A program made the translations under genes and the position numbers. A DNA stretch of 64,000 nucleotides, taken from positions 1 through 64,000 of the forward strand of contig CAMYNW010000017.1 of NCBI GenBank assembly GCA_947259885.1, in the 5' to 3' direction. The notes beneath the pieces were generated by a model that was not told the DNA's origin, ran no database searches, and saw nothing but the letters and a program-made list of their open reading frames with translations. Source of the DNA: an uncultured Gammaproteobacteria bacterium. GTDB taxonomy: Bacteria; Pseudomonadota; Gammaproteobacteria; Arenicellales; Poriferihabitantaceae. This document shows, in pieces, positions 8,594 to 17,162 of the stretch (positions are counted from its first letter, which is position 1; the number at the start of each line of letters is the position of its first letter).

Positions 8594-10126
8594 CTAAAGG
8601 AGAATACTGAACCGTTCCCTGATTTTTTTATCGATACCCGGCTCGATGTACTCTGGGTAATGTGAAGACAGAATCTCCTTTGCCCGCATATTAGCCCGCT
8701 CCCACATTTGTGTTTTACCTGACTCCTCCCAGCTCCGCGGCTCAAGTCGATCAGACAGACTGGGATAAAAATGATCCCTTTGCATGGCATCCATGGTGTG
8801 TTGCCCACCAAGAAAATGCCCCTCACCGGTCACAGCCTCTCGAATAGCCTCGAATCCCAATGTCTCTTCATTGACTTCGACACCCCGTAATATTCGATAC
8901 ACGTGGGAAAGCATTTCGTCGTCCACTAGAAAGGCTTCAAAAGAGACACCGAGCAGGCTCGCAGTCATGCCGGATGATTCATAAATCATATTGCCTCCAG
9001 CGAGTCCAGTGGCCAACGCAGATAGTGCTTTCTCCATCCCCATCTGCGCGTCCACCGCCTTGGCATCTGCCATAGAGCACGCCACACCGGACGGTAAACC
9101 AAGCCAATTAGAAAGCTGCGCCGAAGCCGCATTCAACAACGAGATTTCTCCGCCTCCTCCAGCAAATGCGCCAGTCCTTAGATCGATCACTAACGGCCAG
9201 TTCGAGAAAATCATTGGATACCCAGGCTCGAAAACATTGACCATCACCAAAGCTGCAAGCGTCTCAGCCAGTGTCGAAGCCAACATGCCGGCAATCGTTG
9301 CTGGTGAAGTGGCGCCAGACTGCGCCGCCACAATATTGTTGATCGGCATCCGCGATTCCATGCACGCCAGGGTTACCGCTAACGCATCTTCACCAAAACG
9401 TAACGGTGAAATGACCGGGCTGATATGGGCTTTGCAGCATGGCCGATTGCGAAACTTACCCTCTCCTCCGAGGGCCAGGTCGAACATATCAACCACAGGC
9501 TTGACATGATCAGAAACAAAAAAGCTGGTGCCAACCGGTTTGGTCGTTCCCTTCAATAGTGCGTACGCCGTATTGATATCAAGATCAAAGTTATCCGGGA
9601 CATTGGTTGCCACACAGCAGCGTGTAAACCACGAGACATTCTTGAGTGTGTCCATGAGCCGCGTGAAATCATAGAGATCCTTGAGCGTAGAGGGGCGGTA
9701 TACACTCGAATCAAGATCCAGCGTCTGAACTGCCGCACCGCCGGTACCGAAATAAACACGATCTCCGCCCACCTCAAAATCATGTTTGGGATCACGGCCA
9801 TAAAATACAAACGACTTGCACGCCCGCTCGACGATATCCTCCACCATTGACTGTGGAAAACACAATCTTCCTAGCTCGTTGAGGAAAGCACCTTTGTTGA
9901 CCGCCTGATCAATTAACACCTGGGGCGATTCGCCCATACCCAGTTCTTTAAGTATGCGGATTGCGGTGTGATATATCGATTGAATGTCAAAATCTTTGAG
10001 TGGTCGATACTGGCCTCCAATCTGACCGGGCGGGCATGGATCTATTTCTGGCGGCTTAGCACGCAAGGCGTGCATGACTTCACGGCTTGTCTGTTTACCC
10101 CGCCTGGTGCGTCTGCGCCCATTCAT
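8594..10126 (-). CDS. Trimethylamine methyltransferase (MttB) family protein, non-pyrrolysine
   Basis: A 510-residue member of the MttB superfamily (COG5598-type corrinoid-dependent methyltransferases). The frame has no internal TAG, so it is a non-pyrrolysine member. Characterised relatives demethylate glycine betaine, carnitine and similar quaternary amines rather than trimethylamine. Recognisable blocks are YFGTGGAAVQTLD, GTSFFVSDHVKP and a glycine-rich GAFAGGGGEISLLNA. No corrinoid protein or reactivase is encoded in the window, so the methyl acceptor is unknown. Its start codon overlaps the stop of the dehydrogenase gene (ATGA), which argues for joint function. Confidence 0.85.
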   Translation of the reverse strand: MNGRRRTRRGKQTSREVMHALRAKPPEIDPCPPGQIGGQYRPLKDFDIQSIYHTAIRILKELGMGESPQVLIDQAVNKGAFLNELGRLCFPQSMVEDIVERACKSFVFYGRDPKHDFEVGGDRVYFGTGGAAVQTLDLDSSVYRPSTLKDLYDFTRLMDTLKNVSWFTRCCVATNVPDNFDLDINTAYALLKGTTKPVGTSFFVSDHVKPVVDMFDLALGGEGKFRNRPCCKAHISPVISPLRFGEDALAVTLACMESRMPINNIVAAQSGATSPATIAGMLASTLAETLAALVMVNVFEPGYPMIFSNWPLVIDLRTGAFAGGGGEISLLNAASAQLSNWLGLPSGVACSMADAKAVDAQMGMEKALSALATGLAGGNMIYESSGMTASLLGVSFEAFLVDDEMLSHVYRILRGVEVNEETLGFEAIREAVTGEGHFLGGQHTMDAMQRDHFYPSLSDRLEPRSWEESGKTQMWERANMRAKEILSSHYPEYIEPGIDKKIRERFSILL

Positions 10127-12555
10127 CAGGCTCTCACACGCGTGTTGCCAGAATCATACAGACAAGGCTCCACCACCTTCGCCGGATAGCGTTGACCAAG
10201 AATACCGATCTCAAGCGAAGAATCGATAGCTGCAGCATCGGGTTCAACATATGCCATCGCAATATTTTGCTTCACCCGATGGCCATATCCACCCGAGGTG
10301 ACGCTGCCCACCTGACGACCATTCTGATACACAGGATCTCCTCCATGAGCAGGCGCATACTCACAATTTACCTGCATCGAAACAAACAACTTACGATGCC
10401 CTCGATCAAGTTGAGAAAGTAAAGCTTTTTTGCCCACGAATTCAGGCTTATCCAGTTTTACAAATCGCTCAAGCGCGGACTCAATCGGGTTGTGCTCATA
10501 AATCAGATCGGCTTTCCAGTGACGATAGCCTTTTTCCAGTCGCATAGACTCAGTGGCGTAAAGACCGAACTGCACCAGATTGAACTGGTCCCCAGCCTCT
10601 AAAAGTGATTTCCAAACCAGGTAAAGATACTCGTTCGGCACATGTAATTCATAGGCAAGCTCGCCAGAAAAACTGACGCTCATTGCCATCACTTCTGCGT
10701 ACCCAACTATCATTTCCTTTGCCCGCATCCATGGGAAGCTTTGACTGGACCAATCACACCGCGGCGAAACCGATTGCAATAACTGTCTGGATTTTGGCCC
10801 TGCCACCACCAGAATGGTATGCGTCGTTGCCATCTCAATGATATTTACGTTTTCGGGCTTATATTGCAAAAGCCAGTCACGATCATGCCATTCCGCGCCA
10901 GCGGCGGAGCCATACCAGTAGTGATCTTCGCCCAGCTTGGCGATAGTCGCCTCGGTCAGAATATTGCCTTTTTCAGTGAGTAAGTAACAAAGATTAACTT
11001 TACCGACGGACTTTGGTATCGCACTGCAGGTCATTCTATCGAGAAACTCTCCGGCACCAGGACCCTTAATCTCATAGCGGTTAAAGCCCGAAACTTCCAT
11101 CATTCCGACACCCGCGGCTAAGCTCTCGACCTCTCTGGCAACAACATCATGGGTCGGGGTGAATCGATAACGGTGCTGGTCTACAAATTCAGGACCTGGC
11201 TTGAAAAAGAGCGCTCGCTCCCAGCCGTTGACTACCCCCCACTCACAGTTGTGCTGATCAAGTGCTGCATAGAGTGGTGTCGTGCGCGCCAGTCTCGCCG
11301 CAGGCCTGTGTTCATGCGGCATGTGGTAGTGAAACTCATTCTGATAGTCCTCGATCGCTTTTAGACAGGTGTGTTCGGTGTTGGCATACTGGGTAAAGCG
11401 ACGTGGATCCAGAAACCATGCATCCCATTCGCATTCTCCATGGACCATGATCTGCGCCAGCACTTTGCCGTGACCACCGCCCTCGCCTATACCAGCTCTA
11501 AGACCAGTGCATGCAAACGCATTAATCACGCCGGGCACTGGTCCTACTAACGGGGCACCGTCTATGGTGTAAGTAATCGGTCCGTTGATGACGGTATGGA
11601 TACCGGTTTCGGTCAAACACGGCAGGCGCTCAAAAATACGCTCCATATTGTCGAGGCAACGATCGAGATCGGAGGGACACAACGACTTTGTAAAGTTGGG
11701 ATCAATACCATCCATACCGAAAGTTTTACAACCCTGTTCGTAAACCCCTACCAGAAGTCCTGTTTTTTCCTGGCGGCTGTAAAAATCGTCTCCCGGGTCA
11801 CGAATAATCGGAACTCGGTGATCAAGCTGTTCGATTGCAGGGATGGATTCGGTAAGGAAATACATATGTTCCATCGATATCACTGGATGAGTGATCCCCA
11901 GCATTCTGCCAACTTCATTGACCCGATAGCCGGAGGCATTCACCACCATCTCGCAAGTAATGTCACCCTTCTGTGTGTGCACGATAAATTCGCCACCAGA
12001 CTTTTGAGTGATCTCTTCCACCGGATTGAATCGAGACACTTCGGCTCCGGCTTTACGCGCCCGACGCGCCAACGCGAACACCAGCTGCGCCGGATCAATG
12101 TCGCCATCCAGAGGATCCCACCAGGCACCTAGCAAGCCAGCTGTGGTGATCAGCGGATGTCTGCGTCCTGCCTCAGTGGCGTCGATATACTCCGTCTCCA
12201 CCCCCATACCACCTGCCATACCGACAAAGTGCTTGTAGGTATCCACCTGATCCTCGGTATAGGCCAGACGCATTCCGCCGGTAATGTGGTAGTTGATCGG
12301 GAAATCTGAATCAGCGGCCAGCTCCCGATACAAATCAATACTGTGGCGTTTGAGCGCTACCATGGTTTGGTTAGCACCGAACTGTGTCACCTGCGCCGCA
12401 GCATGCCAGGTGGAACCCGATGTCAACTCATCGCGATCTACCAGGACCACGTCAGACCATCCTTCTTGGGTTAGATGGTAAAGTGTTGATGCTCCAGCAA
12501 TACCCCCGCCAATCACCACTACCCGGGCATGGGTTCGCAGATTTTTTTGAGCCAT
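10126..12555 (-). CDS. FAD-dependent dimethylglycine/sarcosine dehydrogenase-like protein
   Basis: An 809-residue two-part enzyme. Residues about 10-390 form a DAO-type FAD domain with the dinucleotide motif VVVIGGGIAGAS and the TSGSTWHAA segment, whose His is the covalent-flavin attachment site in DMGDH and sarcosine dehydrogenase. Residues about 450-800 form the GcvT-like folate-binding and barrel domains. The expected reaction is oxidative N-demethylation of an N-methylglycine-type substrate, passing formaldehyde to tetrahydrofolate. It is the first gene of the large minus-strand operon and faces a LysR gene of GcvA type. The substrate could also be another N-methyl compound. Confidence 0.87.
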   Translation of the reverse strand: MAQKNLRTHARVVVIGGGIAGASTLYHLTQEGWSDVVLVDRDELTSGSTWHAAAQVTQFGANQTMVALKRHSIDLYRELAADSDFPINYHITGGMRLAYTEDQVDTYKHFVGMAGGMGVETEYIDATEAGRRHPLITTAGLLGAWWDPLDGDIDPAQLVFALARRARKAGAEVSRFNPVEEITQKSGGEFIVHTQKGDITCEMVVNASGYRVNEVGRMLGITHPVISMEHMYFLTESIPAIEQLDHRVPIIRDPGDDFYSRQEKTGLLVGVYEQGCKTFGMDGIDPNFTKSLCPSDLDRCLDNMERIFERLPCLTETGIHTVINGPITYTIDGAPLVGPVPGVINAFACTGLRAGIGEGGGHGKVLAQIMVHGECEWDAWFLDPRRFTQYANTEHTCLKAIEDYQNEFHYHMPHEHRPAARLARTTPLYAALDQHNCEWGVVNGWERALFFKPGPEFVDQHRYRFTPTHDVVAREVESLAAGVGMMEVSGFNRYEIKGPGAGEFLDRMTCSAIPKSVGKVNLCYLLTEKGNILTEATIAKLGEDHYWYGSAAGAEWHDRDWLLQYKPENVNIIEMATTHTILVVAGPKSRQLLQSVSPRCDWSSQSFPWMRAKEMIVGYAEVMAMSVSFSGELAYELHVPNEYLYLVWKSLLEAGDQFNLVQFGLYATESMRLEKGYRHWKADLIYEHNPIESALERFVKLDKPEFVGKKALLSQLDRGHRKLFVSMQVNCEYAPAHGGDPVYQNGRQVGSVTSGGYGHRVKQNIAMAYVEPDAAAIDSSLEIGILGQRYPAKVVEPCLYDSGNTRVRA

Positions 12556-12631
12556 TACAAATACTTGGGTTGTTAACGGGATTCCATTATTGATCAGTGC
12601 AGGGCTTCAGGCAAACGAAAAATATTACACT

Positions 12632-12654
12632 ATAGTTAAATATTTTTGTACTAT
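12632..12654. promoter_or_regulatory. Candidate LysR operator in the divergent promoter region
   Basis: The 126-base gap between the dehydrogenase gene and the lysR gene contains ATAGT, 13 bases, ACTAT, inside a very AT-rich stretch. This partial dyad has the size and placement expected of an autoregulatory LysR-family site. It is read from sequence symmetry only. Confidence 0.4.
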
Positions 12655-12681
12655 GAGATCTGTTAGTTTGAAGTCTTGTCG

Positions 12682-13536
12682 ATGAAACACTCACTACCCC
12701 CACTAGACGGTTTGAAGGTATTCGAGGCCGCAGCCAGGCACCTAAGTTTCAGCAAAGCCGCTGAAGAACTCTGCATCACTAAAGGTGCCGTGAGCTACCA
12801 GGTCAAGCGCCTGGAACAGCAAATAGACTGTCAGCTATTCAAGCGAAGTGTGCGCCAGGTCTATCTCACCGATGCGGGTCAAAGACTCTTTCACACGACC
12901 CGCGAAGTTTTCGATCTTCTGCAATCCAGTTTAGAACGCTTGAAACCGACTAGTTCCTATGACGTCTCAATTGCGGCAACGACTTATGTTGCCGCCAGAT
13001 GGTTGTCTCCTCGTGTCGCTAAGTTTCTTGAAAAGCACCCCGAAACTTCGATCCAGTTTGAACACGGTATTAACCAAGACAGCTTTGTCCTCGAAAAAGT
13101 CGATATCGCAATGCATTGGGGTATATGTGATGGTCGGTCTGGTGTTGATCGTTTACTGGAAATACCCATGCCACTGTTTCCTGTCTGCAATCCGCAGCTG
13201 GCAATCGATCTTAAAAAAAACCCGGACCGCCTTCATCAAACCACTCTGTTGTCAGAAAATCGAGATCAGGATTTATGGTTAGAATGGTTTGAACGTGATC
13301 ACCTCGACAATCCGCGACAGGTGATTGAAGATGCGAATGTCCGGGTCCAGGCAGCGATTGATGGGCAGGGATTGATCCTGGCGGATGCAATGATGAAATC
13401 CGAACTCGATGCGGGACTGTTGCGTGCACCGTTTAACAAGCAACTGTCAGGCTATGGTTATGTTCTTTTACGTGCGGCTAAAGGTAGGTACAACAAGGAG
13501 GCATTAGCCATGGCGGACTGGTTAATGAGCAACTAA
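12682..13536 (+). CDS. LysR-family transcriptional regulator (GcvA-like)
   Basis: A protein of about 284 residues with an N-terminal winged helix-turn-helix (LSFSKAAEELCITKGAVSYQ, roughly residues 20-40) and a C-terminal substrate-binding domain. The opening PPLDGLKVFEAAARHLSF is characteristic of the GcvA subgroup. I take the ATG at 12682; a TTG two codons earlier is in frame but less likely. It diverges from the dehydrogenase/MttB/ABC operon and is the natural candidate to control it, with a glycine- or methylglycine-like effector as an inference. Confidence 0.87.
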   Translation: MKHSLPPLDGLKVFEAAARHLSFSKAAEELCITKGAVSYQVKRLEQQIDCQLFKRSVRQVYLTDAGQRLFHTTREVFDLLQSSLERLKPTSSYDVSIAATTYVAARWLSPRVAKFLEKHPETSIQFEHGINQDSFVLEKVDIAMHWGICDGRSGVDRLLEIPMPLFPVCNPQLAIDLKKNPDRLHQTTLLSENRDQDLWLEWFERDHLDNPRQVIEDANVRVQAAIDGQGLILADAMMKSELDAGLLRAPFNKQLSGYGYVLLRAAKGRYNKEALAMADWLMSN

Positions 13537-13539
13537 TAA

Positions 13540-13638
13540 TCACTTAAGGTATTCTGACATACCTTCGCCGGCGAGTTTAATCAGGAACGCCAGATCAGGC
13601 GCATGCTCTTTACTCGCGTTTAGGATTTCCATACTCAT
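13540..13638 (-). pseudogene. Truncated GNAT acetyltransferase N-terminal remnant
   Basis: A 32-codon minus-strand frame beginning ATG at 13638 and ending TGA at 13540. It contains HAPDLAFLIKLAGEGMSEYL, which matches the first helix region of GNAT N-acetyltransferases (a DAPALAELINLAGEG-type motif). No continuation of the domain is present in any frame, because the adjacent lysR gene occupies the space. It is most simply the stump of a deleted acetyltransferase gene. Similarity is judged by eye. Confidence 0.45.
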
Positions 13639-13779
13639 GGGGATCGTTAAAATCTAACTTCTTGCGGTAATTTAATATGACGCCTTTGTTTAATCAATCC
13701 TGTTCAACACGGGGCAGCATGGAGTACTCTATCTCTCAGGTATAGATTAAAACTGCATCCACTCTACAACTCCCTGACT

Positions 13780-14736
13780 ATGACCTCATCGTTCAATCAA
13801 CCCCTCGGCGGCAACGAAATGCCGCGGTTTGCCGGTCCAGGCACTATGTTCCGGTTACCTTCTCATGCCTCTGCGAAGGATCTGGATATCGCCATTATTG
13901 GTGTGCCTCTGGATATAGGCACCAGTAATCGTTCTGGCACACGATTTGGACCGCGAGAAATTCGCGGTGAATCTGTGTTAATCCGGCCTTACGGCATGTA
14001 TACCCGCGCCGCGCCGTTTGACAGCTTTCAGATTGGCGATGTCGGTGATGTTCCTCTAAATACTTTTAATTTACCTAAGTCCATCGACATCATCGAAGGC
14101 TTCTATGACCAGGTCGTGTCATCTGACGCCAAACCATTGAGTATTGGCGGCGACCACACCATTGCGCTGCCAATATTGAGGGCATTGCACCGCAAACACG
14201 GAAAGATGGCATTGGTGCATGTGGACGCGCATGCCGACATTAACGACGTGATGTTTGGAGAGAAGATCGCACACGGTACTATCTTCAGGCGTGCGGTAGA
14301 AGAAGGTTTAGTTGCTGGTAATAAAATGTTTCAGATCGGATTGCGCACCACTGGCTACAGCGCCGAAGATTTTGACTGGTCGAGAGACCAGGGAGCCCGA
14401 GTAGTGCCCGCTGAAGAATGCTGGTATCAATCCTTGGTGCCGCTGATGAAAGAGATCAACGAATCTATTGGCTCGGATACCCCGACCTATCTGAGCTTTG
14501 ACATTGATGGACTGGATCCTTCTGTCGCGCCAGGAACCGGCACACCGGAGCCGGGCGGATTGACCGCATCCCAGGGAATCGAAATTATCCGCGGCACCTG
14601 GGGCCTCAATCTGGTTGGAGCGGATCTGGTCGAAGTCTCTCCTCCATACGATACCACAGGAAATACCTCGCTTTTAGCCGCTAACTTATTGTTTGAAATG
14701 CTCTGCAGTTTTCCAGGCTGTATCAGGCGAACTTAA
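13780..14736 (+). CDS. speB: Agmatinase / ureohydrolase family enzyme
   Basis: A 318-residue binuclear manganese ureohydrolase. The metal-binding signatures are GGDHT (Asp125, His126), VHVDAHAD near residue 150 and SFDIDGLDP near residue 245, the standard set for agmatinase, guanidinobutyrase and relatives. The N-terminal block IGVPLDIGTSNRSGTRFGP is typical of agmatinase. The family contains several specificities, including agmatine, guanidinobutyrate and guanidinopropionate, so the symbol is provisional. It is transcribed toward lexA, whose own operator lies between. Confidence 0.85.
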   Translation: MTSSFNQPLGGNEMPRFAGPGTMFRLPSHASAKDLDIAIIGVPLDIGTSNRSGTRFGPREIRGESVLIRPYGMYTRAAPFDSFQIGDVGDVPLNTFNLPKSIDIIEGFYDQVVSSDAKPLSIGGDHTIALPILRALHRKHGKMALVHVDAHADINDVMFGEKIAHGTIFRRAVEEGLVAGNKMFQIGLRTTGYSAEDFDWSRDQGARVVPAEECWYQSLVPLMKEINESIGSDTPTYLSFDIDGLDPSVAPGTGTPEPGGLTASQGIEIIRGTWGLNLVGADLVEVSPPYDTTGNTSLLAANLLFEMLCSFPGCIRRT

Positions 14737-14772
14737 TCTAAGGCTTCTTTAGATATTGACTTAAGCTGCAAA

Positions 14773-14798
14773 ATTTGTTCTCATTATTGAGAACAAAT
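14773..14798. promoter_or_regulatory. Long palindrome upstream of lexA, candidate SOS operator
   Basis: A perfect inverted repeat with 11-bp arms (ATTTGTTCTCA and TGAGAACAAAT) around a four-base TTAT spacer. It ends 13 bases before the lexA start, in the position expected for autoregulation. It does not match the CTGT-N8-ACAG box of Escherichia coli or the GAAC-N4-GTTC box of Gram-positives; the core reads GTTC-N10-GAAC. Confidence 0.75.
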
Positions 14799-14811
14799 AT
14801 CAATACTTGTC

Positions 14812-15399
14812 ATGCGAGAAATCGAGCAAAAGATTCTGGATTTTACAGCCCGGTACTGCTTCGAGGAGCAGTGCTCCCCTACTCTGGCGCAAATTGCCGA
14901 GGGCGTAGGCTATACATCACGAGGTTCAATTCATCGCTATGTTAAATCGCTTCTGGATCAGGGATATCTGCAAAGCGAAGGTGGCAATAAGAACCTGCAA
15001 TGCACCGGCAAACCGACCAGCGATCTAAGCTTACCCCTGCTTGGAAAAGTCGCCGCAGGGCGCCCCATTGAAGCCATCGCACAAAGCATGGAGCTCAATA
15101 TCACCAATCTTTTTGCGGGACCGAATCGCTTCGTCCTTCAAGTCACTGGCGACTCCATGATTGATGCCGGCATACACGACGGAGACTATGTGATCGTGCA
15201 GCAATCAAACATCGCGCGTAATGGCGATATTGTGATTGCACTGGTCGACGACTATGAAGCGACACTTAAACGCTATTACACCATTTCGGATAATCGTATC
15301 CGGCTGGTACCGGAAAACACGTCTATGGAGCCCATGAATTTTCGTGCTGACCAGGTGCAGATACAGGGTATAGTGGTCGGCCAGATGCGCAAGTACTGA
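14812..15399 (+). CDS. lexA: LexA repressor
   Basis: The SOS repressor, 195 residues. The N-terminal winged helix spans about residues 1-65 with recognition region YTSRGSIHRYVKSL. The self-cleavage site is Ala82-Gly83 in VAAGRP, and the catalytic dyad is Ser115 in TGDSM and Lys153 in TLKRYY. All three match the known LexA arrangement, so the protein should be RecA-cleavable. The recognition helix differs from that of E. coli LexA, consistent with the unusual palindrome immediately upstream. Ends 30 bases before the convergent transporter gene. Confidence 0.92.
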   Translation: MREIEQKILDFTARYCFEEQCSPTLAQIAEGVGYTSRGSIHRYVKSLLDQGYLQSEGGNKNLQCTGKPTSDLSLPLLGKVAAGRPIEAIAQSMELNITNLFAGPNRFVLQVTGDSMIDAGIHDGDYVIVQQSNIARNGDIVIALVDDYEATLKRYYTISDNRIRLVPENTSMEPMNFRADQVQIQGIVVGQMRKY

Positions 15400-15429
15400 T
15401 CGAAAATACTAAGCGAGAAAGCGCAAACG

Positions 15430-16344
15430 CTACCTGGCGGGATCCGGCACTGCTCTCAGAACATTAACCCGACTAAGTGTTGCCTCGCGGTGCATGGTAT
15501 AGACGCCACTTGCGATGATGACGAGAATACCCGACAAGCTTAACGCATCAGGTACTTCCGACCAGAACAGGTAACCAAAGATACCGCCAATAACGATCAT
15601 TATGTACTTAAGCGGAGATACCAATCCCACTTCGGCATGTTTGAAGCTCACAGTCATAAAGTATTGTGCGCAGCCGCCCAGTACACCCACCGCCATCAAC
15701 AGCAGTAGATCACCGGCGGGCGGCATCGCCCAGCCGTAATACAAAGAAAGTATGGCGCTCACAATCGTTGCCGCGAAAGTAAAATAGAACGTTATGCAGG
15801 CGGGATCTTCGGTCTTGCTCAAAACGCGGATGATATTGCTGCCGAGCCCCACAGCAAATGCTGCGGCGACCATAAATATTGCGCCACTACTGAATACTTC
15901 TGTTCCCGGTTTCACCACCATAAGCACCCCCATGAAACCCACTAGAACCGCCATCCAGCGGCGGATTCCGACTTTTTCCTTTAACAATGGTATCGAAAGT
16001 ACCGTCATCAAAATCGGTGCGGAATGAAATATTGCCATGGCATCGGCAAGAGGCAGTCTGGCTATTCCGGTAAACGCACATCCCATGGCGCTTACCCCAA
16101 TGCAAGAACGGAAAAGATGCAACCATGGCCGTCGCGTTCTGAGAACAGAAATTCCGCCCGCCCGCGCAATAAAAAATGAGACCGGAAGCAATGCTACCGC
16201 GCTACGAAAGAACATGATTTGGTACGTCGGGTATCCAGCACTTAGCCATTTCACCAGTGAATCCATAGTGGCGAACAGCAGCACACTCAGCAACATCGAC
16301 ATGATACCGAGAGCAGGTCTTTGAGAGTCGTGGGCAGAATGCAT
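15430..16344 (-). CDS. EamA/DMT-family transporter
   Basis: A 304-residue protein with ten predicted membrane helices arranged as two EamA repeats. Typical segments are FRSAVALLPVSFF in the first half, LADAMAIFHSAPILMTVLS, and a second repeat ending near SGVYTM. Members of this family export small metabolites, amino acids or S-adenosylmethionine. No substrate can be assigned here. It is a single gene, convergent with lexA. Confidence 0.85.
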   Translation of the reverse strand: MHSAHDSQRPALGIMSMLLSVLLFATMDSLVKWLSAGYPTYQIMFFRSAVALLPVSFFIARAGGISVLRTRRPWLHLFRSCIGVSAMGCAFTGIARLPLADAMAIFHSAPILMTVLSIPLLKEKVGIRRWMAVLVGFMGVLMVVKPGTEVFSSGAIFMVAAAFAVGLGSNIIRVLSKTEDPACITFYFTFAATIVSAILSLYYGWAMPPAGDLLLLMAVGVLGGCAQYFMTVSFKHAEVGLVSPLKYIMIVIGGIFGYLFWSEVPDALSLSGILVIIASGVYTMHREATLSRVNVLRAVPDPAR

Positions 16345-16450
16345 CGGCGGAGCTTATTCGTTTTGTTTGATAAAGCAAGGGGTGGCTTGACCAAAGAGAT
16401 CAGATCACCATAATGGCGCTTTGATGACTCACGTAATCTGAGAAACCATT

Positions 16451-17152
16451 GTGAACAAAAGCCTGCTAACTAACCTGATCGCCGCGGCGATCCTATTTGC
16501 TGGATACGTGTTACCCAATCCGACCATAATGGCGATCGGCTTGTTTGCAGTATCCGGCGCTATTACAAACTGGCTGGCCGTCTACATGCTGTTTGATAAA
16601 GTGCCCGGACTTTATGGTTCCGGTGTGATCCCGCTGCATTTTGATGATTTTCGGGCTGGGATTCGCAATCTAATGATGAATCAGTTCTTCACCACGGACA
16701 ACATCGAGCGGTTTCTGTCCGATTCGCAGAACAACCAAATAGACTTGACCGAGGTCGTTGACTCAATGGATCTATCTCCGACTTTTGACGGGCTGGTCAA
16801 GACCATCGAAGAGTCTTCGTTCGGTGGCATGTTATCCATGATCGGAGGCGCCGATGGACTTTCGGGACTTAAGCAGCCGTTCATAAAAAGAATGAAAAGC
16901 TCGCTTACTAAAATCGCTTCGAGCGAGCGGGTACAGCAGGCTATCCATTCAGGGCTTCAGAAATCTAACCATAAAGATGCCATTTCAGATCGCATCAGTG
17001 AAATCATCGAGAAAAGACTGGAAGAGCTGACACCTGAAACAGTCAAACAAATTATCCAGGATATGATTCGAAAGCACCTGGGCTGGCTTGTGGTCTGGGG
17101 CGGTGTATTGGGCGGATTAATCGGATTTCTGTCTACTCTAGTGAATCACTGA
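16451..17152 (+). CDS. DUF445 family membrane protein
   Basis: A 233-residue protein that starts at a GTG codon. It has two N-terminal hydrophobic segments with the DUF445-type motif TNWLAVYMLFDKVPGLYGSGVIP (partly shown), a long charged helical middle, and one C-terminal membrane helix (LVVWGGVLGGLIGFLS). The termini anchored in the membrane with a soluble coiled section between them is the family pattern. Function of the family is unknown. Confidence 0.75.
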   Translation: MNKSLLTNLIAAAILFAGYVLPNPTIMAIGLFAVSGAITNWLAVYMLFDKVPGLYGSGVIPLHFDDFRAGIRNLMMNQFFTTDNIERFLSDSQNNQIDLTEVVDSMDLSPTFDGLVKTIEESSFGGMLSMIGGADGLSGLKQPFIKRMKSSLTKIASSERVQQAIHSGLQKSNHKDAISDRISEIIEKRLEELTPETVKQIIQDMIRKHLGWLVVWGGVLGGLIGFLSTLVNH

Positions 17153-17162
17153 TCATTCAAAC

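Noticed and set aside
8594..10126. Pyrrolysine-containing MttB
   Set aside because: The frame has no internal TAG and no pyrrolysine genes are present.
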